Shown here piece after piece: positions 1-5,416 of a stretch of 6,704 bases of DNA. The notes beneath the pieces are model-generated. The model was not told the DNA's origin. It was given only the letters and a program-made list of their open reading frames with translations, and did no database searches. This DNA comes from an uncultured Sphingomonadaceae bacterium (GTDB lineage: Bacteria > Pseudomonadota > Alphaproteobacteria > Sphingomonadales > Sphingomonadaceae). The DNA is taken from contig CALLWN010000105.1 in the NCBI GenBank assembly GCA_938016505.1, positions 1 to 6,704 on the forward strand, given 5' to 3'. The first letter of the stretch is position 1. Each line of letters begins with the position of its first letter. A program made the translations under genes and the position numbers.

Positions 1-987
1 CGCATCTTTCAGCAAAGCATGAAGGCTGGCGGCACCGACTTTACGCATGGCATCGTCGCGCGCCTTCGCCGCCGTCACCAGCGCGTCGATCTCGGCAAGT
101 TCCGCCGCCGAAACCTGCAACCCGCCGAGCGTCGTGACGGCGGCGTTGAGGCCGTCGAGAGTTTTCCGCGCCGCGCCGCCTTCTTCCTGATCGACAATCC
201 TTTCAGCGGCGTCAAAATCGAGGTCCATCACCGAGACGTCGGCGAGCAACGGCGTGAAAAGCGCGATGCCCGCCAGTCCGGCCGTCACCTGCGCTTTCAG
301 CGCGGCTGTATCCGCGATCTGGCCGCCGACCGCGCCGGTCACTTCCTGATACGCGGCGAGGATGCGCTGTTCAACGGCCCCCAAGGCGCGGTTCTCGGCG
401 GTCACTTCTGTGTCGAGCGTGGACAGTCCAAGATCGCTATTGATGTTGCGAGTGTTCTTGGCCCCGTCGAGCGCCTGCCGGAGCTGGGAATACCGGCTCA
501 TGCCGACCAGCGAGGCGAAGGAGCGCCCGCGCTCCAAGGCCGAGCAGTCCACGAGAGAGGCAAAGCGCGGGTAATCGACCAGCACGAAATCTTCGCAAAG
601 ATCGGCGAGGAAGCTGTCCGGATCAGCGTGGCCGGAGGGAGACGTGACGACCCATCCGCCCGCCGCCGTCCGGGTGAGAGTGATCGACACATCGGGCGTG
701 CCGTCATCGCTCTTGAAAACAAGGGCGACCGTCGCCTGTTGCGCCGGATGAAACTTTTTGACGATGTAGCTTGCACCCTGTTCGGCGTCCTGCATCCCCT
801 CCAGGCGTGGCACCGTGCCGTGCAGGGCGAAGTGCAGCGCTTCAAAGATCGAGCTTTTACCGACCCCATTGGGCGCATGGACGGAATTGACGGCATCGTG
901 TTTGAACTTCAGCATAAGGGGATCGCCGTCATTATTGATGCCGCGAAATCCCTCAATGGCGGCGGAGGCGAGAAAATACCGGCTCAT
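1..987 (-). CDS. SMC/RecF/SbcC-like AAA ATPase, N-terminal part (C-terminus beyond left edge)
   Basis: The 329 visible codons run open to the left edge with no stop, so the gene is partial. Residues 1-36 form the usual N-terminal strand-rich start of an ABC/SMC-type head, leading into a Walker A at about residues 37-46 (HAPNGVGKSS). Residues about 130-180 contain DFVLVDYPRFASLVD and GRSFASLVGMSRYSQLRQAL, likely the end of the first ATPase half. From about 185 the sequence turns helical and charged (TEVTAENRALGAVEQRI), consistent with entry into a coiled-coil arm. Signature motif, Walker B and the second half-head would lie outside the window. Family knowledge: such ATPases bind DNA ends or partner nucleases in repair and in many anti-phage systems. 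The start is the ATG overlapping the upstream stop as ATGA, which suggests translational coupling to the 71-aa gene. The exact subfamily is not recognised, and a housekeeping repair role cannot be excluded. Confidence 0.85.
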   Translation of the reverse strand, partial: MSRYFLASAAIEGFRGINNDGDPLMLKFKHDAVNSVHAPNGVGKSSIFEALHFALHGTVPRLEGMQDAEQGASYIVKKFHPAQQATVALVFKSDDGTPDVSITLTRTAAGGWVVTSPSGHADPDSFLADLCEDFVLVDYPRFASLVDCSALERGRSFASLVGMSRYSQLRQALDGAKNTRNINSDLGLSTLDTEVTAENRALGAVEQRILAAYQEVTGAVGGQIADTAALKAQVTAGLAGIALFTPLLADVSVMDLDFDAAERIVDQEEGGAARKTLDGLNAAVTTLGGLQVSAAELAEIDALVTAAKARDDAMRKVGAASLHALLKDA

Positions 988-1199
988 GCCACAGGCCCTT
1001 CCGGCAGGCCGTCTAGCGCGGCGAGGACCGCCCGGTTGAACTCCTGAACGGCCTGACGGGTGCGCATCGCATCACCGTCGCGCGCCAGCAGGGCCAGATT
1101 GTCGAAAAGAATGCGGGCGCAATCGGCATCGATGCGCTCCGCTTCCGCCCGAAAACGGGAAAGATTATCGGAGAATGATAGTGCTGGATCGAATTCCAT
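984..1199 (-). CDS. 71-aa helical protein of unknown function, coupled to the ATPase
   Basis: This small acidic protein looks wholly alpha-helical, with one segment at about residues 10-42 and another at about 43-64 (QAVQEFNRAVLAALDGL). There is no signal peptide, membrane segment or cysteine cluster. The ATG is the only possible start: reading upstream in frame meets a TAA before any other start codon. A GAAGGGG stretch about 10 nt before the ATG is an acceptable ribosome-binding site. Its TGA overlaps the ATPase ATG by 4 bp, so the two products are probably made in a fixed ratio and may form a complex. I do not recognise the family. Small middle components of ABC-three-component systems are an analogy, but their sequence signatures are not evident here. 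The 79-aa reading in the neighbouring frame is a shadow. Confidence 0.7.
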   Translation of the reverse strand: MEFDPALSFSDNLSRFRAEAERIDADCARILFDNLALLARDGDAMRTRQAVQEFNRAVLAALDGLPEGPVA

Positions 1200-1223
1200 C
1201 TGGCAGGCACCCCTTCTGATTCT

Positions 1224-1252
1224 GCGATATGCTCGTTAACCCTAATTGTCAC
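1224..1252 (-). promoter_or_regulatory. Candidate sigma-70-type promoter for the 71-aa/ATPase operon
   Basis: On the minus strand, GTGACA (1247-1252, 5/6 to the -35 consensus) is followed after exactly 17 bp by TATCGC (1224-1229, 3/6 to the -10 consensus). It lies about 24 nt before the ATG of the 71-aa gene. The spacer contains AGGGTTAAC (1235-1243), a 9-mer also found upstream of the 1334-1774 gene, and could hold a repressor site. This is motif matching by eye. Confidence 0.4.
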
Positions 1253-1333
1253 ATCCCGCGTGATTATAGACCCACTTCCTGAACAGCTCGTGCCTCTGGC
1301 GCTGCCAGTCCGCCGTGGCCGAATGCCCTGCCC

Positions 1334-1774
1334 CTACCCCTTCGGCGTCACATCCCTTATCCCCTTCTGCAGCAACAGTGCCACTTGTTCGGCGGTGAAC
1401 TTGAACCCCTGGCCGTCCGGGATTCGCTCGGCTGACACTGGGTATTTCGGGCGGCGAGGGTCGATTCCGGTGATGCGGAAATGCTCGCGCCCGGTGCTGA
1501 ACTGGCGACCGTAATCGGCAGGGGACAGGCCGAAGGCTTCGGCAAGTGCCTCGAACCGCAACCGCTCGGGGTCGAGGGCTGTGCCATCCGGCAGGGGGAT
1601 CGAGACGCGAAAGGTGACATCGAACCCCCAGCGCAGGTCGACGCTGGTGATGTCGCGCGGCTCGACCACCAGGCCATGACGGGCGGCGACGACCTCACAG
1701 GCCCTCAGCATCTCGGCTTGAAGGCGCTGGCACAGCACGGGCGTCAGGTTTCTCGGGGGCTTGGCGCTGGGCAT
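1334..1774 (-). CDS. 146-aa phage-type hypothetical protein
   Basis: The protein is soluble, with no signal peptide or membrane helix. Residues 8-35 are probably one long helix (VLCQRLQAEMLRACEVVAA). Residues 36-65 look like beta strands (DVTFRVSIPL), followed by a helix at 69-82. The conserved-looking C-terminal half contains DYGRQFSTG (88-96), FRITGIDPRRPKYPV (99-113) and a basic-aromatic segment FKFTAEQVALLL (124-135). This FGL-DYGR / RI-GI-PR-PK-PV / KFTAE pattern resembles small proteins of unknown function that I recall from alphaproteobacterial phages and integrative elements; this is recollection, not a search result. It is transcribed away from the integrase. Its stop lies about 80 bp before the next candidate promoter, so it is probably not in the ATPase operon. 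The ATG at 1774 lacks a clear ribosome-binding site, so the start is somewhat uncertain. Confidence 0.72.
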   Translation of the reverse strand: MPSAKPPRNLTPVLCQRLQAEMLRACEVVAARHGLVVEPRDITSVDLRWGFDVTFRVSIPLPDGTALDPERLRFEALAEAFGLSPADYGRQFSTGREHFRITGIDPRRPKYPVSAERIPDGQGFKFTAEQVALLLQKGIRDVTPKG

Positions 1775-1803
1775 GGCCGTTCGTGATTGGTGGCATTCTG
1801 TCA

Positions 1804-1813
1804 GGGTTAACCC
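1804..1813. promoter_or_regulatory. GGGTTAACCC palindrome, possible operator
   Basis: A perfect 10-bp palindrome centred about 34 bp upstream of the start codon at 1774, in the position expected of a promoter or operator for the leftward 146-aa gene. The 9-mer AGGGTTAAC from this site recurs in the candidate promoter spacer at 1235-1243. A common regulator of the leftward genes is possible. The motif is short and the evidence is positional only. Confidence 0.3.
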
Positions 1814-1941
1814 ATGTGCGGACCCCGATCAAACCAAGGGCGCAGATGGAGGCGTGCATCCGTCTGTTTCCCGCCTTCTGCGGTGCGCCAGTTCATCCAA
1901 TCCCTCGCTCTTCCTGCCCGGAATTTCCACTCCCGCTCCAG

Positions 1942-1968
1942 TTCCACCTTCCGCCTTTATTCCGGTCC
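1942..1968 (+). repeat. 27-bp direct repeat, copy 1 (upstream of integrase)
   Basis: The copy reads TTCCACCTTCCGCCT, a 3-nt spacer TTA, then TTCCGGTCC. It matches the sequence at 4453-4479 in 25 of 27 positions, the two differences both lying in the spacer. It ends 69 nt before the integrase ATG. A weaker similarity extends left to a GGAATT at 1920-1925, which can pair with AGTTCC at 1940-1945 (one G-U pair, 14-nt loop), as does the equivalent stem next to copy 2. The TTCC units at 1942, 1949 and 1960 may be protein-binding subsites. Confidence 0.75.
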
Positions 1969-2037
1969 CGGCCCCGTGGTCCGACTTGATAGTGGCGCGG
2001 GTCTACGCCTGTGTCGTCGGGCAAGGAGGCGGGATGG

Positions 2038-3309
2038 ATGGTCAAGAGACTGAAACTCAATGAGAAAACCCTGCGCGAGGCGGAGCCGAAGCCCGGCGTC
2101 AGCTATCAGATCTTCGACACGGATGTGATCGGCTTCGCGGCCCGTGTGCAAGCCTCGGGCGCGCGGACCTTCACCATCGACTACCGGCACGCCGGGCGGC
2201 AGCGGCGAATGACCATCGGGCGCTGGCCGGAGTGGAGTGTCACGGCCGCGCGCGAACGCGCCAAGGAACTGCGCCGCGCCATCGACGAGGGACAGGATCC
2301 TCTGGCGATGCGCGACGGGTGGCGCGGGGCCCCGCGCATCACGGACATGATCGACCGCTACATCGCCGAGCATCTGCCGAAACTCGCCAAGACCAATGCA
2401 GGCGACCAGGTCTCAATGCTGAAGAAGATGGTGGAACCGGCCTGGGGCAACCGGCTGGTGACGGAGATCACCAAGTCCGACGTCGCGAAGTTCCTCGATT
2501 TCGTGGCCGAGGGCCGCCCCCGTCCCTGCAAGGCAAAGCCCAACAACCGGGCCCGCAAACTGCAGGGTCACAAGCCCACCCCGATCCGCGCCAACCGAAT
2601 GGGCGAGGTGCTGCGCAAAATGTTCACGCTGGCGGTGGAGTGGGAATGGCGGACGGACAACCCCGCGCAGGGGTTCCATCGGCGCATCGAACATGCCCGC
2701 GAACGGTTCCTGTCGCCCGAAGAACTGACCCGGCTGGCGGCCGTGCTGGATGCGGCCGAGGATGAGCGCGCCGCGGCGATCATCCGCATGTGCATGTTGA
2801 CCGGTGCCCGGGTGGGCGAGGTCCGAACGGCCCGGTTTGAACAGTTCAACCTCGACTATGCCATCTGGTCGAAGCCTGCCTCGACGACCAAGCAGCGCAA
2901 GATCCACCGTGTCCCGATCTCGCAGGATGTCGCCGGCATTGTGCGCCTGCGCCAGCAGGCGGTACCGCGGGGAATCCCGTGGCTGTTCCCCGGCGACACT
3001 GTCGGCCAGCCCGTGCGGGAAATCCGCCGCTTCTGGGCCAAGGTGCAGAAGGACGCCGGGTTGGCCGACGTCCGCATTCATGACCTGCGCCACACCTTCG
3101 CCTCGCTCTTGGTCAGTGGCGGCGCGTCGCTGGAAATGATCGGCAAGCTCTTGGGCCACAGCCAGATGCAGACCACCCGGCGCTACGCGCACCTGATGGA
3201 TTCCCCCCTGCGCGCGGGCGTCGACACGGTGGCCAGCCTCCTGCGCCCGCGGCCGCGCCTTGTGCATGACGCGGCGCAGGAGGGGGCCGACCTACCGCAG
3301 TCGGCCTGA
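2038..3309 (+). CDS. int: P4-type tyrosine recombinase / phage integrase
   Basis: This 423-aa site-specific recombinase would integrate and excise the element by strand exchange through a covalent phosphotyrosine. Residues about 1-95 form the DUF4102-type arm-DNA-binding domain (VIGFAARVQASGARTF, YRHAGRQRRMTIG). Residues about 100-215 are the SAM-like core-binding domain, and about 225-400 the catalytic domain. All catalytic positions are visible: Arg258 in LTGARVGEV, Lys285 or Lys288 in TTKQRKIHR, His348 and Arg351 in HDLRHTFAS, His374 in LLGHSQ, and the nucleophile Tyr383 in TTRRYAHL. Length is typical of the family. The ATG at 2038 is preferred over the upstream GTG at 2011 because AGGAGG lies 8 nt before it. 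The gene is intact and probably functional. It converges on the next gene with only 3 bp between the stops. Confidence 0.95.
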   Translation: MVKRLKLNEKTLREAEPKPGVSYQIFDTDVIGFAARVQASGARTFTIDYRHAGRQRRMTIGRWPEWSVTAARERAKELRRAIDEGQDPLAMRDGWRGAPRITDMIDRYIAEHLPKLAKTNAGDQVSMLKKMVEPAWGNRLVTEITKSDVAKFLDFVAEGRPRPCKAKPNNRARKLQGHKPTPIRANRMGEVLRKMFTLAVEWEWRTDNPAQGFHRRIEHARERFLSPEELTRLAAVLDAAEDERAAAIIRMCMLTGARVGEVRTARFEQFNLDYAIWSKPASTTKQRKIHRVPISQDVAGIVRLRQQAVPRGIPWLFPGDTVGQPVREIRRFWAKVQKDAGLADVRIHDLRHTFASLLVSGGASLEMIGKLLGHSQMQTTRRYAHLMDSPLRAGVDTVASLLRPRPRLVHDAAQEGADLPQSA

Positions 3310-3312
3310 CGC

Positions 3313-3915
3313 TCACGCGGCATCCTCACTCCGCAACCTGCGCCAGAGCGAGGACAGCCGCTTGCGGATGGTGCTTTCATCCGGCACCTCGCCCGACTTC
3401 GAGTTCTGGACGAACCACTCTTGCACCAGCGAGACCAGTGCGGTCTGGGTGTCGGGCACTCCCTTTTCGAACAGATACCATGTCAGCCACGCGTACATCG
3501 CGTCCCAATCGTAGCGCGGGCTGGCACCAACTGAGGAAGCCGGGCGCCGCAGCAGATCACGCTCTTCCTCGAAGGTCTGCAGCGTTCCGGCATCGAGGAG
3601 GAGGTCGGAGGACCGGACCAGCAAGCCCTCGGCCGGATCGGTGATCGTGAGCCAGGCCTTGCTGCCGAATGGCATGACCCGCCTGAGCCTGGCCTGCTCG
3701 TCGCTCGGGCCGATCCGCCGGAACATCCCCATCAGTTCCGCCATCGGCACCTGAACCATCCCGGCCACCGTCTCGGCGCCGCAGACGACCGGGGGTATGC
3801 CCGCCACAACGTGCAGATGGCCCGCCGCTGCCCAGCCCGCCACATCGGCCGGGGGGCAACCCCAGCGCACGGCAATTTCGTAGATGGAGTGGAAGGCAAC
3901 GGGCGGAAGGGGCAT
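3313..3915 (-). CDS. 200-aa element-associated hypothetical protein, HTH-like N-terminus
   Basis: Residues about 8-45 (HSIYEIAVRWGCPPADVAGW, then AGHLHVV) look like a MerR/excisionase-type helix-turn-helix of the EIAxRWG kind. The middle (50-130) has no recognised domain. The C-terminus (134-197) is aromatic and helical (DWDAMYAWLTWYLFEKG) and ends in a basic helix (STIRKRLSSLWRRLR) that may bind DNA. The ATG at 3915 is chosen over the longer start at 3966 because GAAAGGAG lies 7 nt upstream of it. The gene is the only minus-strand gene between the integrase and the replication operon, where a phage usually carries a lysogeny regulator. A regulatory role or a recombination-directionality role is therefore possible but unproven. 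I do not recognise a named family. Confidence 0.78.
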   Translation of the reverse strand: MPLPPVAFHSIYEIAVRWGCPPADVAGWAAAGHLHVVAGIPPVVCGAETVAGMVQVPMAELMGMFRRIGPSDEQARLRRVMPFGSKAWLTITDPAEGLLVRSSDLLLDAGTLQTFEEERDLLRRPASSVGASPRYDWDAMYAWLTWYLFEKGVPDTQTALVSLVQEWFVQNSKSGEVPDESTIRKRLSSLWRRLRSEDAA

Positions 3916-4225
3916 CGGGAAACTCCTTTCAGACATGCGGCATCCTTCGGCCGAGGCCGCCGGCATGCAGGTTACAAATGACCCGCCGTGCCGAGCACGT
4001 GGGCGGACTGGGGTTCAGAGCACGTCGTCGAGGAAAACCGCCTGTAGGCCAGAGGCACACCGTGACCGGCGTGCACATCCGACTGTGTTCGTCTTTTCGA
4101 TTCTTATGGACTGCTCAACCATGAATCTACGCATCCAGAAGGCGAGCACGCAACCACAATCCTGCGCCCCGCAGTGCGAACAAAGAAAGAACATGTGGAT
4201 ATCGTCCAGCGGCTTCGGAACCCCA

Positions 4226-4244
4226 CCGGAACGACCTGTTCCGG
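4226..4244. other. Perfect 7-bp stem-loop
   Basis: CCGGAAC (4226-4232) and GTTCCGG (4238-4244) pair perfectly around a 5-nt loop. The stem is strong enough to act as a transcription terminator or as an RNA structure, but neither strand has a following T-run, so a classical intrinsic terminator is not supported. It could also be a dimeric protein-binding site. Confidence 0.5.
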
Positions 4245-4410
4245 CAATTCCGCCCCCAACAAAACCGGGCAACCCGTCCGAACGCCGGTCAAATCGCCTG
4301 GCCCGAAGGGAGCGGTAACGCACGCGCACAGTTCACCGCCCGGAGCCGCCTCGGCTGATCGCCGTGGACGCGGCTACGTGCGGTAGCAGCGACCAGCCAC
4401 AAGCCCCAAA

Positions 4411-4459
4411 ACCCCAATAAAAACTGGGGTGGAATTCATCCACCGCGCTCAATTCCACC
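4411..4459. promoter_or_regulatory. Two overlapping, mutually exclusive inverted repeats upstream of the replication operon
   Basis: The first hairpin is ACCCCA (4411-4416) with TGGGGT (4425-4430), around an A-rich 8-nt loop. The second is GGTGGAATT (4428-4436) with AATTCCACC (4451-4459), around a 14-nt loop. They share 4428-4430, so in RNA only one can form fully. The right arm of the second runs into the 27-bp repeat. Such overlap suits an attenuator-like switch or a tandem operator. No leader peptide or T-run terminator is seen, so the mechanism is open. Confidence 0.45.
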
Positions 4460-4479
4460 TTCCGCCTGTCTTCCGGTCC
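4453..4479 (+). repeat. 27-bp direct repeat, copy 2 (upstream of the replication operon)
   Basis: TTCCACCTTCCGCCT, spacer GTC, then TTCCGGTCC, matching 1942-1968 in 25 of 27 positions. It ends 60 nt before the ATG of the first operon gene. With the preceding GGAATT stem (4431-4436 with 4451-4456) the unit is 49 bp, the same length as at copy 1 (1920-1968). Overall identity over the 49 bp is about 36/49, concentrated in the last 27. Confidence 0.75.
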
Positions 4480-4539
4480 TCGCGCTCTGCTTCGCTGACC
4501 CTGCCCCTGCCAGAGGGCGCATGGCCAACGGAGCAGCCC

Positions 4540-4788
4540 ATGAAAGACATTGTGACCGATCCCGACGAAGACATCCCCGACCTGCTGGCCGACTGGATCA
4601 GCCGCGAGCAGCTGGCCCGGGCGCTGGGCCTGACGGCCGACACGCTGTCCCGATGGGAGGCCCGTCGCCAGGGGCCGCCCTGCACACGCATAGGTCGAAA
4701 GACCTTCTATCGCCGCGCCGCCATTCAGGAGTGGATCCGCGCGCAGGAACAGGCCCATCCGGTGCGCAAGACGCGGGGGCGGTCATGA
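4540..4788 (+). CDS. MerR/excisionase-like helix-turn-helix protein
   Basis: This 82-aa protein has an acidic N-terminus (1-18) followed by a DNA-binding HTH_17/MerR-like domain at about 19-68: ISREQLARALGLTADTLSRW, then the wing-like CTRIGRKTFYRRAAIQEWI. The tail (69-82) is basic. The start at 4540 is chosen because GGAG (4530-4533) precedes it by 6 nt. The longer frame back to 4429 runs through the direct repeat and has no ribosome-binding site. It is first in a chain of overlapping genes, and its TGA overlaps the next ATG by 4 bp. It could be the recombination directionality factor for the integrase or a regulator of the operon. Family members include both, and the sequence does not decide. 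Confidence 0.82.
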   Translation: MKDIVTDPDEDIPDLLADWISREQLARALGLTADTLSRWEARRQGPPCTRIGRKTFYRRAAIQEWIRAQEQAHPVRKTRGRS

Positions 4789-5024
4789 CCATCCAGCCCC
4801 ACAGTTCCGCCTGGCCCGCCGACCGCGTGGCCGAAGCCCGCGCTGTCATCGCCGATGTCGCGCATCACAGCGATCTCCTGATCCGGCTCGCCTGTAAAGT
4901 GCTTGCCCAGCATGGCGAGACCCCGGGCGAGCGTGCTGATGCCCAGCGCCTGCTGGTCGTCATCGATGCGCGGCGGCCAGTGCAACGTGCCCAGCGCGAA
5001 GATCAGGGGAGTGCCGCGAGATGA
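4785..5024 (+). CDS. 79-aa hypothetical protein of the replication operon
   Basis: A small, probably helical protein (RVAEARAVIADVAHHSDLLI, then LACKVLAQHG and DAQRLLVVIDA), with a polar basic-acidic tail and no membrane segment or cysteine motif. The ATG overlaps the upstream stop as ATGA, and its own stop overlaps the ATG of the nuclease gene, so translation is probably coupled at both ends. No strong ribosome-binding site stands before it, which fits coupling. The same frame is open back to 4521, but that part only shadows the HTH gene. I do not recognise the family. Its place between an HTH gene and a VRR-NUC gene suggests an early phage function. Confidence 0.68.
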   Translation: MTIQPHSSAWPADRVAEARAVIADVAHHSDLLIRLACKVLAQHGETPGERADAQRLLVVIDARRPVQRAQREDQGSAAR

Positions 5025-5416
5025 TGCGCCGTGGCACCCCCGAAGCCGATTTGCAGCGTTCCGTCGTGCAGGCGCTGCGCATTTCCCTGCCCCGCAGCGC
5101 GATCATCCATCACTGCGCCAATGAGGTGACCGAGGCCGGGCCCCGCGGGGCCAAGCGCCAGGCGATCCTCGTCGGCATGGGCGTTCATGCCGGGTTCGCC
5201 GATCTGATGGTGATCTGCGACGGCCGCGTGCTGTTCCTCGAACTGAAGGCACCGAAGGGGCGGCTACGGCCGGAGCAGGAGGCGTTCCGCGATGCGGTGA
5301 AGGCGCAGGGATTCGGCTGGGCGCTAGTGCGCAGCCTCGATGACGCGCTGGGCGCGCTGGCCGATCACGGCTTCACCTCGCGGATTACCCCTGCCCCGCG
5401 GAGGCCTGCGCCATGA
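5021..5416 (+). CDS. VRR-NUC domain nuclease
   Basis: This 131-aa protein is a stand-alone VRR-NUC domain of the PD-(D/E)XK nuclease fold. The N-terminal helix EADLQRSVVQALR (8-20) carries the conserved Glu. GMGVHAGFADLMV (52-64) supplies Asp61, FLELKAPKGRL (72-82) supplies Glu74 and Lys76, and the following RPEQEAF (83-89) carries the family's Gln. All expected catalytic residues are therefore present. Stand-alone phage versions are thought to act on branched or replicating DNA; the exact substrate here is unknown. The ATG at 5021 is preferred over the adjacent one at 5024 because AGGGGAG lies 9 nt before it and gives the ATGA overlap. Its stop overlaps the initiator-like gene by 4 bp. The Ala/Pro-rich last 10 residues are probably disordered. 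Confidence 0.9.
   Translation: MMRRGTPEADLQRSVVQALRISLPRSAIIHHCANEVTEAGPRGAKRQAILVGMGVHAGFADLMVICDGRVLFLELKAPKGRLRPEQEAFRDAVKAQGFGWALVRSLDDALGALADHGFTSRITPAPRRPAP

Larger units (their letters stand above)
1775..2037. other. 263-bp intergenic region between divergent genes
   Basis: This gap separates the minus-strand 146-aa gene from the integrase and must hold both of their promoters, although no strong -35/-10 pair is visible. It contains the palindrome GGGTTAACCC at 1804-1813, a C/T-rich tract from about 1900 to 1975, and the first copy of the 27-bp repeat. The reading frames crossing it show no ribosome-binding sites or domain signatures. Integrases of this type often sit next to their attachment site, so attL or attP could be here, but no att core can be identified without the opposite end of the element. 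Confidence 0.6.
3916..4539. other. 624-bp control region without a convincing gene
   Basis: This gap separates the minus-strand 200-aa gene from the plus-strand replication operon, so it should contain two divergent promoters. What can be seen is an imperfect hairpin near 3984-4006 (GTGC/GCAC plus CCGCC/GGCGG around a bulge), a perfect hairpin at 4226-4244, two overlapping inverted repeats at 4411-4459, and the second copy of the 27-bp repeat. The stretch about 4080-4210 is less GC-rich than its surroundings. Open frames here (for example 4015-4329 minus, and 3884-4318 plus) lack ribosome-binding sites and the GC-rich third-position bias of neighbouring genes. A decayed gene or a small RNA cannot be excluded. 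Confidence 0.6.

Noticed and set aside
19..1047. Plus-strand open frame of 342 codons opposite the ATPase
   Set aside because: It is the antisense shadow of a GC-rich gene. The minus strand gives a coherent ATPase with Walker A and an ATGA junction, while this frame shows no domain and an arginine-rich composition.
2322..2337. 16-bp perfect palindrome GCGCGGGGCCCCGCGC inside the integrase gene
   Set aside because: It lies in GC-rich coding sequence, where such palindromes arise by chance, and no second copy was seen. A similar 14-bp palindrome at 5139-5152 in the nuclease gene supports compositional origin.
2413..3267. Minus-strand open frame of 284 codons opposite the integrase
   Set aside because: The plus strand encodes an intact integrase with every catalytic residue. 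The antisense frame has no ribosome-binding site or recognisable domain.
4015..4329. Minus-strand frame of 104 codons with a Cys cluster (CSHCGAQDCGC)
   Set aside because: It starts at GTG without a ribosome-binding site, lacks the GC-rich third-position bias of neighbouring genes, and contains the 4226-4244 hairpin. A decayed zinc-binding gene is possible, but the cluster alone is not enough.
1942..4479. The two 27-bp copies as attL and attR cores
   Set aside because: The differences fall in the middle spacer, where a tyrosine recombinase needs identity for crossover, and both copies sit at promoter-like distances from genes. Kept only as an alternative in the finding.
4521..4784. Longer start for the 79-aa gene, fused in frame back to 4521
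   Set aside because: This stretch is the alternate frame of the HTH gene. Its peptide is arginine- and histidine-rich without structure, and the ATGA overlap at 4785 matches the other junctions.
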